From: Sphingopyxis sp. | Lineage (GTDB): Bacteria; Pseudomonadota; Alphaproteobacteria; Sphingomonadales; Sphingomonadaceae | Assembly (NCBI GenBank): GCA_002733865.1 | Contig: NVXM01000008.1 | Coordinates: 62,001-126,000, forward strand | Direction of reading: 5' to 3' | DNA: 64,000 nucleotides | Part shown: one piece after another, positions 54,788-63,277 of the stretch | Layout of the letters: every line of letters begins with the position of its first letter | Position numbering within the stretch: the first letter of the stretch is position 1 | Position numbers and translations under genes: made by a program | Notes under the pieces: model-generated | Database searches by the model: none | Seen by the model: the letters and a program-made list of their open reading frames with translations, nothing else | What the model was told of the DNA's origin: nothing

Positions 54788-54859
54788 GCTTTTTATGCCA
54801 ACTATTTTCGTGATCCGGACGGCAAGAGGCTTTGCGCTTTTCGGATGGATCCGGCATAG
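54788..54859 (+). pseudogene. C-terminal remnant of a second VOC gene
   Basis: The last 23 codons before the stop read AFYANYFRDPDGKRLCAFRM-like, which aligns closely with the end of the intact neighbour (FYGAYFRDPDHNKICVCK). The 90 bases upstream in this frame (from an ATG at 54698) do not look like a VOC protein and have no ribosome site. It seems to be the end of a duplicated or decayed VOC gene whose front has been lost. Confidence 0.6.
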
Positions 54860-54884
54860 AGAGCCAAATTACAGGGGAAAAATC

Positions 54885-56228
54885 ATGAAACATCTATTGG
54901 CTTTGGCCGCAACAACCGCTTTCATCTGGGCCGCACCGGTGGTGGCACAAAATAGCTCGACTTCGCCCGATCTGGCAGAAGCGATCGCTGCGGACTATGA
55001 CAACGAACTGGAAGCGCTGTTTCTCGATTTCCACAAGCACCCGGAACTATCCTACAAGGAAACGCGTACCGCCGGAATCATCGCCAAACAATGGCGCGAG
55101 GCTGGATTTACCGTCACCGAAAATGTCGGCGGCACCGGCGTGGTTGCGGTGATGAAAAATGGCGACGGTCCGACGCTGATGCTGCGCGCGGACATGGACG
55201 GTCTGCCGCTGGTCGAGGATAGCGGTCTCGACTATATGTCGACCGTGAAACAGGTCAGCATCGACGGCGAGGAAAAGCCGGTGATGCATGCCTGCGGCCA
55301 CGATGTGCACATCACCTCGCTGATCGGCACCGCAAACCAGATGGCGGCTAGGAAGGATCAGTGGTCCGGCACTCTGGTGCTGATCGCGCAGCCAGCCGAG
55401 GAACGCATTGGCGGCGCCAAGCTGATGATGGATGACGGCCTCTATACGCGTTTTCCCAAGCCCGATTATGCGATGGCGTTTCACGTGTCCGCCGACACCC
55501 CGACCGGACAGCTGGCGCTGGACGAGGGCATCAAGAGCAGCTCGTCCGACAGCGTCGATATCATTGTCCACGGCGTCGGCGCGCATGGCGCTTCGCCGCA
55601 CCGCGGCAAGGATCCGATCGTGATGGGCGCGGAAATCATCATGGCGCTGCAGACGATCGTCAGCCGCGAAATCGCGCCGCTCAAGCCCGGCGTGATCACC
55701 GTCGGATCGTTCCACAGCGGCTTCAAGCACAATATCATTTCGGACAAGGCGACGATGCAGCTGACCGTTCGCTCGGATGACGAGGAGACGCGGGCCAAAT
55801 TGCTGGAGGGAATCAAGCGCATTGCGACCAATGTCGGGCGGATGAACGGCTTGCCCGAAGACAAGCTTCCCGAAGTATTGGTGTCCCATGAATCGACCCC
55901 GGCCAATTATAACGACGCAGCGCTGACCAAGCGGGTGAAAGCCGTGTTTGCCGAGCGCTTCGGCGAAGAGGTGTTCGACGAAAAACCGCGCGAAGGCATG
56001 GGCGCGGAGGATTTTGCCTATTTCGTAGAGCCCAATACCGATGTCCCCGGCGTCTATTTCTCGGTCGGTGGCACGCCGCAGGCCGATTTTGACCGCGAGA
56101 AGGCTGGCGGGCCGCCAGTGCCTTCCCATCACTCGCCCTTCTTCAAGATCGCGCCGCGCGAATCGGTGACCCTCGGGACCGAGGCGATGACGGCTGCGGC
56201 ACTCGAACTGCTGGCAAAAGATGAGTGA
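54885..56228 (+). CDS. Exported M20 amidohydrolase (hippurate/IAA-amino acid type)
   Basis: A 447-residue metallo-amidohydrolase of the M20D family. It has a signal peptide (about 1-20), HACGHDVHI (metal ligands His-Cys-Gly-His and Asp), QPAEERIGGAK with the glutamate base, and GAHGASPHRGKDP (dimerisation domain). It cleaves N-acyl amino acids of unknown identity in the periplasm. ATG 54885 has AGGGGA eight bases upstream. Its stop overlaps the next gene, so they are probably cotranslated and act on related acylated amino acids. Confidence 0.9.
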   Translation: MKHLLALAATTAFIWAAPVVAQNSSTSPDLAEAIAADYDNELEALFLDFHKHPELSYKETRTAGIIAKQWREAGFTVTENVGGTGVVAVMKNGDGPTLMLRADMDGLPLVEDSGLDYMSTVKQVSIDGEEKPVMHACGHDVHITSLIGTANQMAARKDQWSGTLVLIAQPAEERIGGAKLMMDDGLYTRFPKPDYAMAFHVSADTPTGQLALDEGIKSSSSDSVDIIVHGVGAHGASPHRGKDPIVMGAEIIMALQTIVSREIAPLKPGVITVGSFHSGFKHNIISDKATMQLTVRSDDEETRAKLLEGIKRIATNVGRMNGLPEDKLPEVLVSHESTPANYNDAALTKRVKAVFAERFGEEVFDEKPREGMGAEDFAYFVEPNTDVPGVYFSVGGTPQADFDREKAGGPPVPSHHSPFFKIAPRESVTLGTEAMTAAALELLAKDE

Positions 56229-57963
56229 TCGCGAGATGTTTCTGCGGCCTTTGCAAAAGGCGCTGGTCACCGCGGCTATGCTGCTGGCCACCTCCTGCAC
56301 AACGGTCGCAGAAACCGATATCGCACCGCTTGCCGAGGCGCAGTCTTTTGATATCCTGATCGACAATGGCCTGATCGTCGATGGCAGCGGCGCTGCGCCC
56401 TATGTCGGCGACGTCGCCATCCGCGGCGACCGGATCGTGGCGGTCTCGCCGGAAATTGCCGGCAATGCCAGGCGCGTAATCGACGCGCGCGGTTTGGCCG
56501 TGGCTCCCGGTTTTATCAACATGCTGAGCTGGGCAGCCGATTCATTGATCGCCGATGGTGCCGGTGAAAGCGATATCCGGCAGGGCGTGACGCTGGAAGT
56601 CTTCGGCGAGGGCCGTTCAGAGGCGCCCTTGACCGACAAGGCAGCGCAAACCGAAGAAAGCGGCCAGGGAGACATTCGCTATCCGGTCAGCTGGCGCAGC
56701 CTGGATGAATATTTCGACTTTATCGAGAAGCGCGGCATTGCGCCAAATATCGCCACCTTTGTCGGCGCGACCACGGTGCGGGTCAATACGCTCGGCTATG
56801 ACGACATTGATCCCGATCCCGCCCAGCTCGACGCCATGCGGACGATGGTGCAGGAAGCCATGGATGACGGCGCGATGGGTGTCGGCAGCTCGCTGATCTA
56901 TGCCCCGGCCAGCTATGCCGATACGCCCGAGCTGATCGCGCTGGCGACCGAATCGGCGCGTTGTGGCGGCATGTATATCAGCCACATGCGCAACGAGAGC
57001 GATCATGTTCTGGAAGCTATCGATGAACTTATCGAGATTTCCGAGAAATCCGGCGGCCCTGCCGAAATCTACCATCTGAAACAGGCCGGCAAGGACAATT
57101 GGGGCAAACTCGACGCCATTATCGCAAAAGTCGAAGCCGCGCGCGCGAACGGGCAGCGGATCACCGCCAATATGTACACCTATACCGCTGGTTCCACCGG
57201 GCTTGATGCTGCGATGCCGACCTGGGTGCAGGAAGGCGGCTATGCGCAATGGAAGAAACGGCTGCAGGACCCCGCCATCCGCAAGCGGGTGCTCGCCGAA
57301 ATGAGCGGCAAGCCGGACGGCTGGGAAAATCTCTTCTACCATGCCGGCCCGGACAAGATGATGCTGGTCGGCTTCAAGAATGATAAGCTGAAGCCGCTCA
57401 CCGGCAAGACCCTGGCCGAGGTCGCGGCGATGCGCGGCACCAGCCCCGCCGAAACCGCGATCGATCTGGTGATCGAGGATGGCAGCCGGGTGCAGGTCGT
57501 CTATTTCCTGATGGACGAAGAGAATGTCGCCCGCCAGACCGCCCTGCCCTGGATGGCCTTTGGTTCCGATGCCGGAGCCCAGGCTCCGCGCGGCGTATTC
57601 CTGAAATCCTCCACCCATCCCCGTGCCTATGGCAATTTCGCCCGGCTGCTCGGCAAATATGTCCGCGAGGAACAGCGGACGAGTCTGGCCGATGCGGTGC
57701 GGCGCCTGACCAGCATGCCGGCGAGCCATCTGGGTCTGAAGGATCGCGGCAGTCTGGCTGCTGGCCGATATGCCGATGTCGTCGTCTTTGATCCGGCGAC
57801 CATTGCCGATACCGGGACCTATGCAGAGCCACAGCAATTTGCCGTCGGAATGCACCATGTCATTGTCAACGGCCAACCGGTGCTGCGTAACGGAGAAATG
57901 ACGGGCGCTCGCCCCGGCCGCGCAGTGCGCGGACCCGGCTGGAAGAAATGCCCGCCGCGTTAA
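56221..57963 (+). CDS. D-aminoacylase-like amidohydrolase lacking canonical metal ligands
   Basis: A 580-residue exported amidohydrolase-superfamily protein (possible lipoprotein signal ending TSC). By spacing it matches N-acyl-D-amino-acid deacylase: His255 (SHMRNES), His285 (YHLKQAG) and Asp450 (FGSDAGA) fit the family His220, His250 and Asp366. The usual HxH after strand 1 is M101-L-S103 (NMLSWA) and the bridging cysteine is Glu130 (EVFGEG). The alpha metal site is therefore absent. Activity may use one metal or differ from deacylation. The start overlaps the M20 stop by 8 bases. Confidence 0.82.
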   Translation: MSDREMFLRPLQKALVTAAMLLATSCTTVAETDIAPLAEAQSFDILIDNGLIVDGSGAAPYVGDVAIRGDRIVAVSPEIAGNARRVIDARGLAVAPGFINMLSWAADSLIADGAGESDIRQGVTLEVFGEGRSEAPLTDKAAQTEESGQGDIRYPVSWRSLDEYFDFIEKRGIAPNIATFVGATTVRVNTLGYDDIDPDPAQLDAMRTMVQEAMDDGAMGVGSSLIYAPASYADTPELIALATESARCGGMYISHMRNESDHVLEAIDELIEISEKSGGPAEIYHLKQAGKDNWGKLDAIIAKVEAARANGQRITANMYTYTAGSTGLDAAMPTWVQEGGYAQWKKRLQDPAIRKRVLAEMSGKPDGWENLFYHAGPDKMMLVGFKNDKLKPLTGKTLAEVAAMRGTSPAETAIDLVIEDGSRVQVVYFLMDEENVARQTALPWMAFGSDAGAQAPRGVFLKSSTHPRAYGNFARLLGKYVREEQRTSLADAVRRLTSMPASHLGLKDRGSLAAGRYADVVVFDPATIADTGTYAEPQQFAVGMHHVIVNGQPVLRNGEMTGARPGRAVRGPGWKKCPPR

Positions 57964-57978
57964 GGCAACGCAAACCCA

Positions 57979-58326
57979 ATGGCAGCCGAACTGACCCGCG
58001 CGCAGATTGAGCATTTGACGCAGGCATTGCGCGACCAGCAGGCCGAGCTGAAGGCCCGAGAAAAGGACGGTGCCAGCTGGCGCGGACCGGTCGAGCTCGA
58101 TCAGCAAAGTGTCGGACGGCTGTCGCGAATGGACGCGATGCAGCAGCAGGAAATGGCGCAGGCCGAAGCGCGACGCCGAGTCAGCGATCTGGCGAGAATC
58201 GAAATGGCGCTGCTTCGCATCACCGAAGGCGAATATGGCTGGTGCGCGGAATGTGGCGAACCAATCGCCTATCGACGCCTCGAAATCGATCCTGCAGCGC
58301 ATTTGTGCATCGGTAGCGCGCACTGA
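57979..58326 (+). CDS. DksA/TraR-type zinc finger protein, incomplete zinc site
   Basis: A 115-residue protein with the DksA/TraR layout: an N-terminal helical region and a C-terminal zinc finger YGWCAECGEPI ... AHLCIGSAH. The fourth zinc ligand is not a cysteine. Where homologues read CxxC, here the sequence is C-I-G-S followed by A-H. The final histidine may substitute. It could be a regulator binding RNA polymerase or a reduced remnant. It follows the D-aminoacylase gene by 15 bases. Confidence 0.75.
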   Translation: MAAELTRAQIEHLTQALRDQQAELKAREKDGASWRGPVELDQQSVGRLSRMDAMQQQEMAQAEARRRVSDLARIEMALLRITEGEYGWCAECGEPIAYRRLEIDPAAHLCIGSAH

Positions 58327-58375
58327 CACCTGCCCGACTCCGTCAAACTTGTATGCCAGCGATCCTTCCGCGCGA

Positions 58376-58405
58376 TTGACATGCAACCATATAGTTGCAT
58401 ATAAA
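58376..58405 (+). promoter_or_regulatory. Promoter and operator of the ArsR-SRPBCC pair
   Basis: TTGACA (58376-58381), 18 bases, TATAAA (58400-58405). Between them lies the inverted repeat ATGCAAC-CATATA-GTTGCAT (58381-58400), perfect in both 7-bp arms. Binding there would block the promoter. The ArsR start codon at 58411 is only 5 bases past the -10 box, so the mRNA would be essentially leaderless. Confidence 0.75.
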
Positions 58406-58410
58406 ATGGC

Positions 58411-58770
58411 ATGTCCGATATCTTCGCCGCACTTGCCGACACAAACCGCCGCGATCTGCTGGATCGACTGTTCCTCAAAAACGGCCAGAACCTGAGCGAC
58501 TTGCATCGCGGCACGGGCATGTCACGCCAGGCAGTGGCCAAACATCTGCAGATTCTGGAAGCCGCCAATCTCGTCTCCGTTCACTGGCAGGGACGGGAAA
58601 AAATGCATTATCTCAACCCGGTTCCGCTCGGCGAGATCGTCCATCGCTGGGTCGGCAAGTTTGAGGACGCGCGGATTGGCGCCCTCACCGATTTCAAGCA
58701 GCAGATGGAAAATGCTTCCAATTCTTCCACGAACAGCAAGCCACAGGAGAAACGCCATGCCGGCCGATGA
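58411..58770 (+). CDS. ArsR/SmtB-family regulator
   Basis: A 119-residue winged-helix regulator with the core DIFAALADTNRRDLLDRLF, GMSRQAVAKHLQILEAANLV and a wing GREKMHYLNP. No metal-binding cysteine pair is seen, so it is not a typical metal sensor; it resembles the AHSA1-linked subgroup. The downstream SRPBCC gene starts within its last codons (overlap 14 bases). No ribosome site is visible and the promoter -10 ends 5 bases before the ATG. Confidence 0.85.
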   Translation: MSDIFAALADTNRRDLLDRLFLKNGQNLSDLHRGTGMSRQAVAKHLQILEAANLVSVHWQGREKMHYLNPVPLGEIVHRWVGKFEDARIGALTDFKQQMENASNSSTNSKPQEKRHAGR

Positions 58771-59266
58771 TAGACCCAATATTGCGACGCGCGCTTCGAC
58801 CGGCGAGCCTTGCGCGCCGGATTTCGTCTATACGATCTTCATCAAGGCAAGCGCGGAAACCGTCTGGAACGGCCTGATTGAGCGGGAGCTGACCAGGGCC
58901 TATTGGGGTCATTATAACGAATCCGACTGGAAGCCGGGTTCGCGCTGGGAACATGTCCGCAGCGACGGCAGCGGCAAAATCGACACGCGCGGCCGGATCA
59001 TCGTAATGGATCCGCCGCGCAAGATGGTCTGGAGCTGGGCCTTTGACGGCGAAGCCGACCAGCCGGAAAAACTGTCGCGCGTGACCTACGAACTGGTCAG
59101 TCTCGGCCCGGATACGAAATTGATGGTCACCCATAGCGAACTCGAACCGGGATCACCGATGGATGTCGGCGTGCGCGAAGGCTGGCCGGCGGTGCTCAGC
59201 AATCTCAAGTCGCTGCTGGAAACGGGAGAGGTGCTGTCGGAAGACAAGTGGCCAAAGGCCGGCTAG
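58757..59266 (+). CDS. SRPBCC (AHSA1-like) family protein
   Basis: A 169-residue START-like fold protein with VYTIFIKASAETVWNGLIE at the start, SDWKPGSRW and GWPAVLSNLKSLLETGE at the end. Many genomes pair an ArsR regulator with an SRPBCC protein, and the pair probably responds to a hydrophobic ligand. AGGAG seven bases before ATG 58757 decides the start. The longer frame (58661) is a shadow of the ArsR gene. Confidence 0.85.
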   Translation: MPADDRPNIATRASTGEPCAPDFVYTIFIKASAETVWNGLIERELTRAYWGHYNESDWKPGSRWEHVRSDGSGKIDTRGRIIVMDPPRKMVWSWAFDGEADQPEKLSRVTYELVSLGPDTKLMVTHSELEPGSPMDVGVREGWPAVLSNLKSLLETGEVLSEDKWPKAG

Positions 59267-59400
59267 TTCAAACAAAACGCGCAGCCACAGGATTTTAGCG
59301 CCATTATCTTGCCGTCAGACGGGCTCAAAACTGCGCCCGGATGCACCAGGACCGAACATTCGCTCTTCCACCCGGGAATCGAACCGCCTAATAGTCCGGA

Positions 59401-59871
59401 ATGGCCGCTGACCTGATCATTCCCCAAAACATCAAACCGCATGACGGGTGCTTTGTCGACAACCGGCATTATTTCGCGTGCCGCGTCTATTTCGAGGACA
59501 CCGATTTTTCCGGTATCGTCTATCACGCCAATTATCTGCGCTATATGGAGCGCGCGCGGTCCGATATGCTGCGCCAGCTCGATATGGACCAGCGAACGGC
59601 CTATGACAGTGGTGAAGGCGTCTATGCGGTGGTCGACCTGACGATGAAATATCTGTTACCGGCCAAGCTGGATGATGATCTCGTGGTGGTGAGCACAGTC
59701 GAGACCCTGCGCGCGGCCAGCGTGGTTATCGACCAGACCATAATCCGAGGCGCGGAGACGATTGTGTCAGCCTCTGTTCACGCAGCCTTTCTTACCCCAG
59801 ACGGTCGCCCGAGGCGGCAACCGAAAGCGTGGACAAAGGCTTTCGCCAGCGTCATGAACCAGACTGATTAG
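59401..59871 (+). CDS. ybgC: Tol-Pal-associated acyl-CoA thioesterase YbgC
   Basis: A 156-residue hot-dog fold thioesterase. YFEDTDFSGIVYHANYL carries the conserved aspartate of the 4-hydroxybenzoyl-CoA thioesterase/YbgC group. It hydrolyses short-chain acyl-CoAs and precedes tolQ in most proteobacteria. It opens the operon, 19 bases before tolQ. The ribosome site is weak. Confidence 0.93.
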   Translation: MAADLIIPQNIKPHDGCFVDNRHYFACRVYFEDTDFSGIVYHANYLRYMERARSDMLRQLDMDQRTAYDSGEGVYAVVDLTMKYLLPAKLDDDLVVVSTVETLRAASVVIDQTIIRGAETIVSASVHAAFLTPDGRPRRQPKAWTKAFASVMNQTD

Positions 59872-59890
59872 AAATGAAGGATATCACATC

Positions 59891-60589
59891 TTGCTAGATC
59901 AACTTTCTGTCGGAGCGACTACTGGCAACTTCTCGCCATTCATGCTGTTCATGGAAGCCGATATCGTCGTCAAGGCGGTGATGATCGGACTGTTGCTGGC
60001 CAGCATCTGGACATGGACGATCATCGTGAGCTTTGGCATGAAGATCTCGCAAATCTCGCGAAAATCCGACCGCTTTGAACGGGCTTTCGACAAAACCGAA
60101 AATGTCGACCGGTTTTACGACGAATATGGCAAGTCGAGCCTGCCCAGCGCCAGGGTTCTGGCGGCTGGCGTCAAGGAGTGGCGGCGTTCGACGGCGAAAG
60201 GACCCGTGGACCGCGAAGGCACGCGCCAGCGTCTGGCCAGCGCAATGAACACGGCCATCGCGGATCAAATCGACCGGATCGCCGACCGGCTCAATTTTCT
60301 TGCCACCGTAGGCAGTGTCGCCCCCTTTGTCGGCCTGTTCGGCACGGTCTGGGGAATCATGCGCAGCTTCTCGGCCATTGCCGCGGAACAGAATAGTTCG
60401 CTGGCGGTGGTCGCGCCCGGCATTGCCGAAGCCCTGTTCGCGACGGCCATCGGCCTGTTCGCGGCGATCCCGGCAGTCATCGCCTATAACCGATTTTCCC
60501 ATCGGTTAAACAAGCTCGAAGCCCGCATGGTTCGCTTCGCTGACGGTTTCCACGCAACGCTCAGCCGCGAACTGGAGCTTGGAGACTGA
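59891..60589 (+). CDS. tolQ: Tol-Pal protein TolQ
   Basis: A 232-residue ExbB/MotA family inner-membrane protein with helices at about 25-50, 130-155 and 170-195. SVAPFVGLFGTVWGIMRSF and PGIAEALFATAIGLFAAIP line the proton path. With TolR it uses the proton gradient to move TolA. It starts with TTG, with AAGGA about ten bases upstream; an ATG at 59874 runs into a stop after seven codons. Confidence 0.95.
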   Translation: MLDQLSVGATTGNFSPFMLFMEADIVVKAVMIGLLLASIWTWTIIVSFGMKISQISRKSDRFERAFDKTENVDRFYDEYGKSSLPSARVLAAGVKEWRRSTAKGPVDREGTRQRLASAMNTAIADQIDRIADRLNFLATVGSVAPFVGLFGTVWGIMRSFSAIAAEQNSSLAVVAPGIAEALFATAIGLFAAIPAVIAYNRFSHRLNKLEARMVRFADGFHATLSRELELGD

Positions 60590-60591
60590 GC

Positions 60592-61044
60592 ATGGCGATG
60601 AATATGGGACCCGGAATCGGACGGCGCGGCGGCACGCGCGGACGGGCGCCGATGGCCGAGATCAACGTTACCCCGTTTGTCGACGTGATGCTGGTGCTGC
60701 TGATCATTTTCATGGTGACTGCGCCGCTACTGGTCACGGGCGTGCCGGTTGACCTGCCGGAAAGCCGTGCCAATGCGCTGGAGCAAGATCAGGAGCCCGT
60801 CCAGATTTCGATCGATTCCGAAGGCCGCGTTTTCATTGAGGACGAGGAGCTGAGTCGCGGCGCCCTGGCGACGCGGCTGCGCGAAATCGCCGCTGACCAG
60901 AATCCAGAGGATCCGCGCCAAATCATGCTGCGCGGCGACAAGACGCTCGACTATGGTCTGATCATGGGCGTTATGGGCGAACTCAACCGGGTCGGGCTGA
61001 ACCGGGTGTCGCTGGTCACAACAGGTTCATCCGAGACTCCGTAA
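60592..61044 (+). CDS. tolR: Tol-Pal protein TolR
   Basis: A 150-residue ExbD/TolR protein. One transmembrane helix begins EINVTPFVDVMLVLLIIF, where the aspartate (about 30) carries protons. The periplasmic part is RGDKTLDYGLIM, which helps dimerise and contact peptidoglycan. It is two bases after tolQ. The MAMNMGPGIGRRGGTRGRAP N-terminus is longer than in E. coli. Confidence 0.95.
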   Translation: MAMNMGPGIGRRGGTRGRAPMAEINVTPFVDVMLVLLIIFMVTAPLLVTGVPVDLPESRANALEQDQEPVQISIDSEGRVFIEDEELSRGALATRLREIAADQNPEDPRQIMLRGDKTLDYGLIMGVMGELNRVGLNRVSLVTTGSSETP

Positions 61045-61059
61045 TGATGGACAGCTGAT

Positions 61060-61854
61060 ATGGAGAAAGCTGAAAAAATTGGCTTGGGAATAGCAGCTGC
61101 AGGTCATGTGGCCCTGTTCGGCGTGCTTTCTCTCAGCATTCTCAACAATACCAGTGAAGCGTTTCGCAACAAGCCGATCGAGGTGATGATCGCCGATGAA
61201 GTCGGGCTGGAAAGCGCGGCTCCCACGCCTGCCCTCGTGCCGCCGGCAACCAGCGTCGCGCCGGAGCTCGGGGTGCCGGAAGAGAGCAGCTTTATAGAAC
61301 CGGAGCCGCTTCCGGAGCCGCCGAAAGCCGAAGCAAAGCCCAAGCCTTCCGTGACCCCCAGCCCTGTCTCCCGGGAACCGCGCCGGCGACCGGACAAACC
61401 GACCAGCGCCGCGCCGAAAGCAACACCCAAGCCCAAGCCGCAGCCAAAACCGCGAGGCTCGCGATTGGGTGACGATTTCCTGAAAGGCGTGACCGACGCG
61501 TCTTCCGTCAGCCGCAGCCAGAATATTACTGCGGAAAAAGCATCACCGGCGGCGGTGGCTTCACTGGAGCGCGAACTGTACCGGCTGGTGAAACAGAAAT
61601 GGCGTCCTCCGACAGGCGCGGATGCGGAGCTGTTGCGCACGACCGTGACGGCCCGCCTCGACAGCAGTGGCCGGATCATCGGCAAGCCCACAGCAACCAC
61701 CACCGGCATCACGCCAAGCAATCGATCGCAAGTCGAAATCCATCAGGAGCGCGCGATTGCCGCCGTCCAGCTCGCCGCACCGTTCACAACATTTCCCGAA
61801 AAATATTACGACGAATGGAAGGTTATCGAGCCTGTCCTTTATCTTGGTGTCTAG
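61060..61854 (+). CDS. tolA: Tol-Pal protein TolA
   Basis: A 264-residue protein. One N-terminal helix (about 8-30) is followed by a Pro/Lys/Ala-rich spacer (about 70-140). The C-terminal TolA/TonB-type domain (about 155-260) includes LERELYRLVKQKWRPP and AIAAVQLAAPFTTFPEKYY. The spacer is short compared with E. coli TolA. It spans the periplasm from TolQR to TolB and Pal. Confidence 0.92.
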   Translation: MEKAEKIGLGIAAAGHVALFGVLSLSILNNTSEAFRNKPIEVMIADEVGLESAAPTPALVPPATSVAPELGVPEESSFIEPEPLPEPPKAEAKPKPSVTPSPVSREPRRRPDKPTSAAPKATPKPKPQPKPRGSRLGDDFLKGVTDASSVSRSQNITAEKASPAAVASLERELYRLVKQKWRPPTGADAELLRTTVTARLDSSGRIIGKPTATTTGITPSNRSQVEIHQERAIAAVQLAAPFTTFPEKYYDEWKVIEPVLYLGV

Positions 61855-61864
61855 GAGACCAGCC

Positions 61865-63205
61865 ATGCAATCTGCCGTACCTTTTCTTCGAACAGCCTTC
61901 CTCGGCGTCATCGCCAGCCTGGGGTTAACCGCTACTGCGCACGCGCAGCTGACCGTCGATGTCGACAACAGCGCTGGCGAAGAACTCGTCATCGCGGTTC
62001 CCGGCTTGCCAACGCAGCAAAGCGTCGAAACGCCGGCTGGCAGCACCAGTGAGCTCGGCGGCAAGATCAGTGATGTCATCGTCAGCGACTTGCGATCGAG
62101 CGGTTTGTTCAAACCGATCGGACGCAATCAGGTCCGCAGCATCAGCTATTCGGAAGTCACTGCGCCGCAATTCCCCTATTGGAGCGGCACCAGCGCATCG
62201 GCACTGATTCAGGGCTTTGTGCGGGCCAATAATGACGGCAAATTGACCGTTGGCTGCTATCTCTACGATGTCGCGCTGGAAACCGAGCTGACCCGTCAGG
62301 GCTTTGTCGTCGAGCCCGCCGACTGGCGCCGGGCCGCGCATAAATGCGCCGACACCATTTATTCGCGGCTGAGCGGCGAATCGCCCTTTTTCGACAGCCG
62401 CATTGCCTATATCGCCGAGACCGGCCCCAAAGGGAGCCGGGTCAAGCGGCTGGCAATCATGGACAGCGATGGCGCCAACCACCGGTTCATCACCAACGGC
62501 CAGGCCACCGCGCTGACCCCGCGTTTTTCGCCCGACTATAAAAGCATCGTCTATCTGAGCTTTCTCGACGGCAATCCGCGCATCTATGTTTATGACATCG
62601 GTACCGGTCGCCAGCGGCTGATCACCCAGAGCACCAATCCCACCTTCGCACCGCGCTGGTCGCCGGATGGCAAATGGATCCTTTATTCGATGGCGATTGC
62701 CGGCAACACCGACATTTACAAGGTTTCGGCCGCAGGTGGCGGCAGACCGCAGCAACTCACATTCTCGCCGGGCATCGATATCGGTGGCAGCTTCTCGCCA
62801 GATGGCAGCCGGATTGTTTTCGAAAGCGACCGTTCGGGCAGCCAGCAATTGTATGTCATGAACGCTGACGGAGGCAATGAGCGGCGGATCAGCTTTGGCG
62901 GTGGCCGCTATGCCACTCCGGAATGGAGCCCGCGCGGCGACCTGATCGCCTTCACCAAGATCGCCGGCAATTTCCGCATCGGCGTGATGACCCCAAGCGG
63001 CGGCGGCGAACGCCTGCTGACCGACAGCTGGCAGGACGAAGCCCCGACCTGGGCGCCCAATGGCCGGGTCATCCAGTTTTTCCGGACAACCCGGGGAAGC
63101 GGCAAGACCGGCATCTGGCAAGTCGACCTCACTGGACGCAATGAACGCCAGTTACCGACCCCGGTCAATGGTTCCGATCCGGCATGGGGGCCGTTGCTGC
63201 CATAA
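61865..63205 (+). CDS. tolB: Tol-Pal translocation protein TolB
   Basis: A 446-residue periplasmic protein. It has a signal peptide (about 1-27, AHAQ), an N-terminal alpha/beta domain and a six-bladed WD40-like propeller. Repeats such as PRFSPDYKSIVYLS, PRWSPDGKWILYS, GSFSPDGSRIVFESD and PTWAPNGRVIQF are visible. It binds TolA and Pal. ATG 61865 is preceded by AGGAG; the frame's extension overlaps tolA. Confidence 0.95.
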   Translation: MQSAVPFLRTAFLGVIASLGLTATAHAQLTVDVDNSAGEELVIAVPGLPTQQSVETPAGSTSELGGKISDVIVSDLRSSGLFKPIGRNQVRSISYSEVTAPQFPYWSGTSASALIQGFVRANNDGKLTVGCYLYDVALETELTRQGFVVEPADWRRAAHKCADTIYSRLSGESPFFDSRIAYIAETGPKGSRVKRLAIMDSDGANHRFITNGQATALTPRFSPDYKSIVYLSFLDGNPRIYVYDIGTGRQRLITQSTNPTFAPRWSPDGKWILYSMAIAGNTDIYKVSAAGGGRPQQLTFSPGIDIGGSFSPDGSRIVFESDRSGSQQLYVMNADGGNERRISFGGGRYATPEWSPRGDLIAFTKIAGNFRIGVMTPSGGGERLLTDSWQDEAPTWAPNGRVIQFFRTTRGSGKTGIWQVDLTGRNERQLPTPVNGSDPAWGPLLP

Positions 63206-63277
63206 ATTCGGAACGAGACAAGCCATTCAACAAAGGGTATGTAAAGCTGAAGGGCTAATTTAACTAGGAGCAAAATG

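Noticed and set aside
56617..58506. 629-residue minus-strand frame opposite three genes
   Set aside because: It covers parts of three coherent plus-strand genes and lacks any domain.
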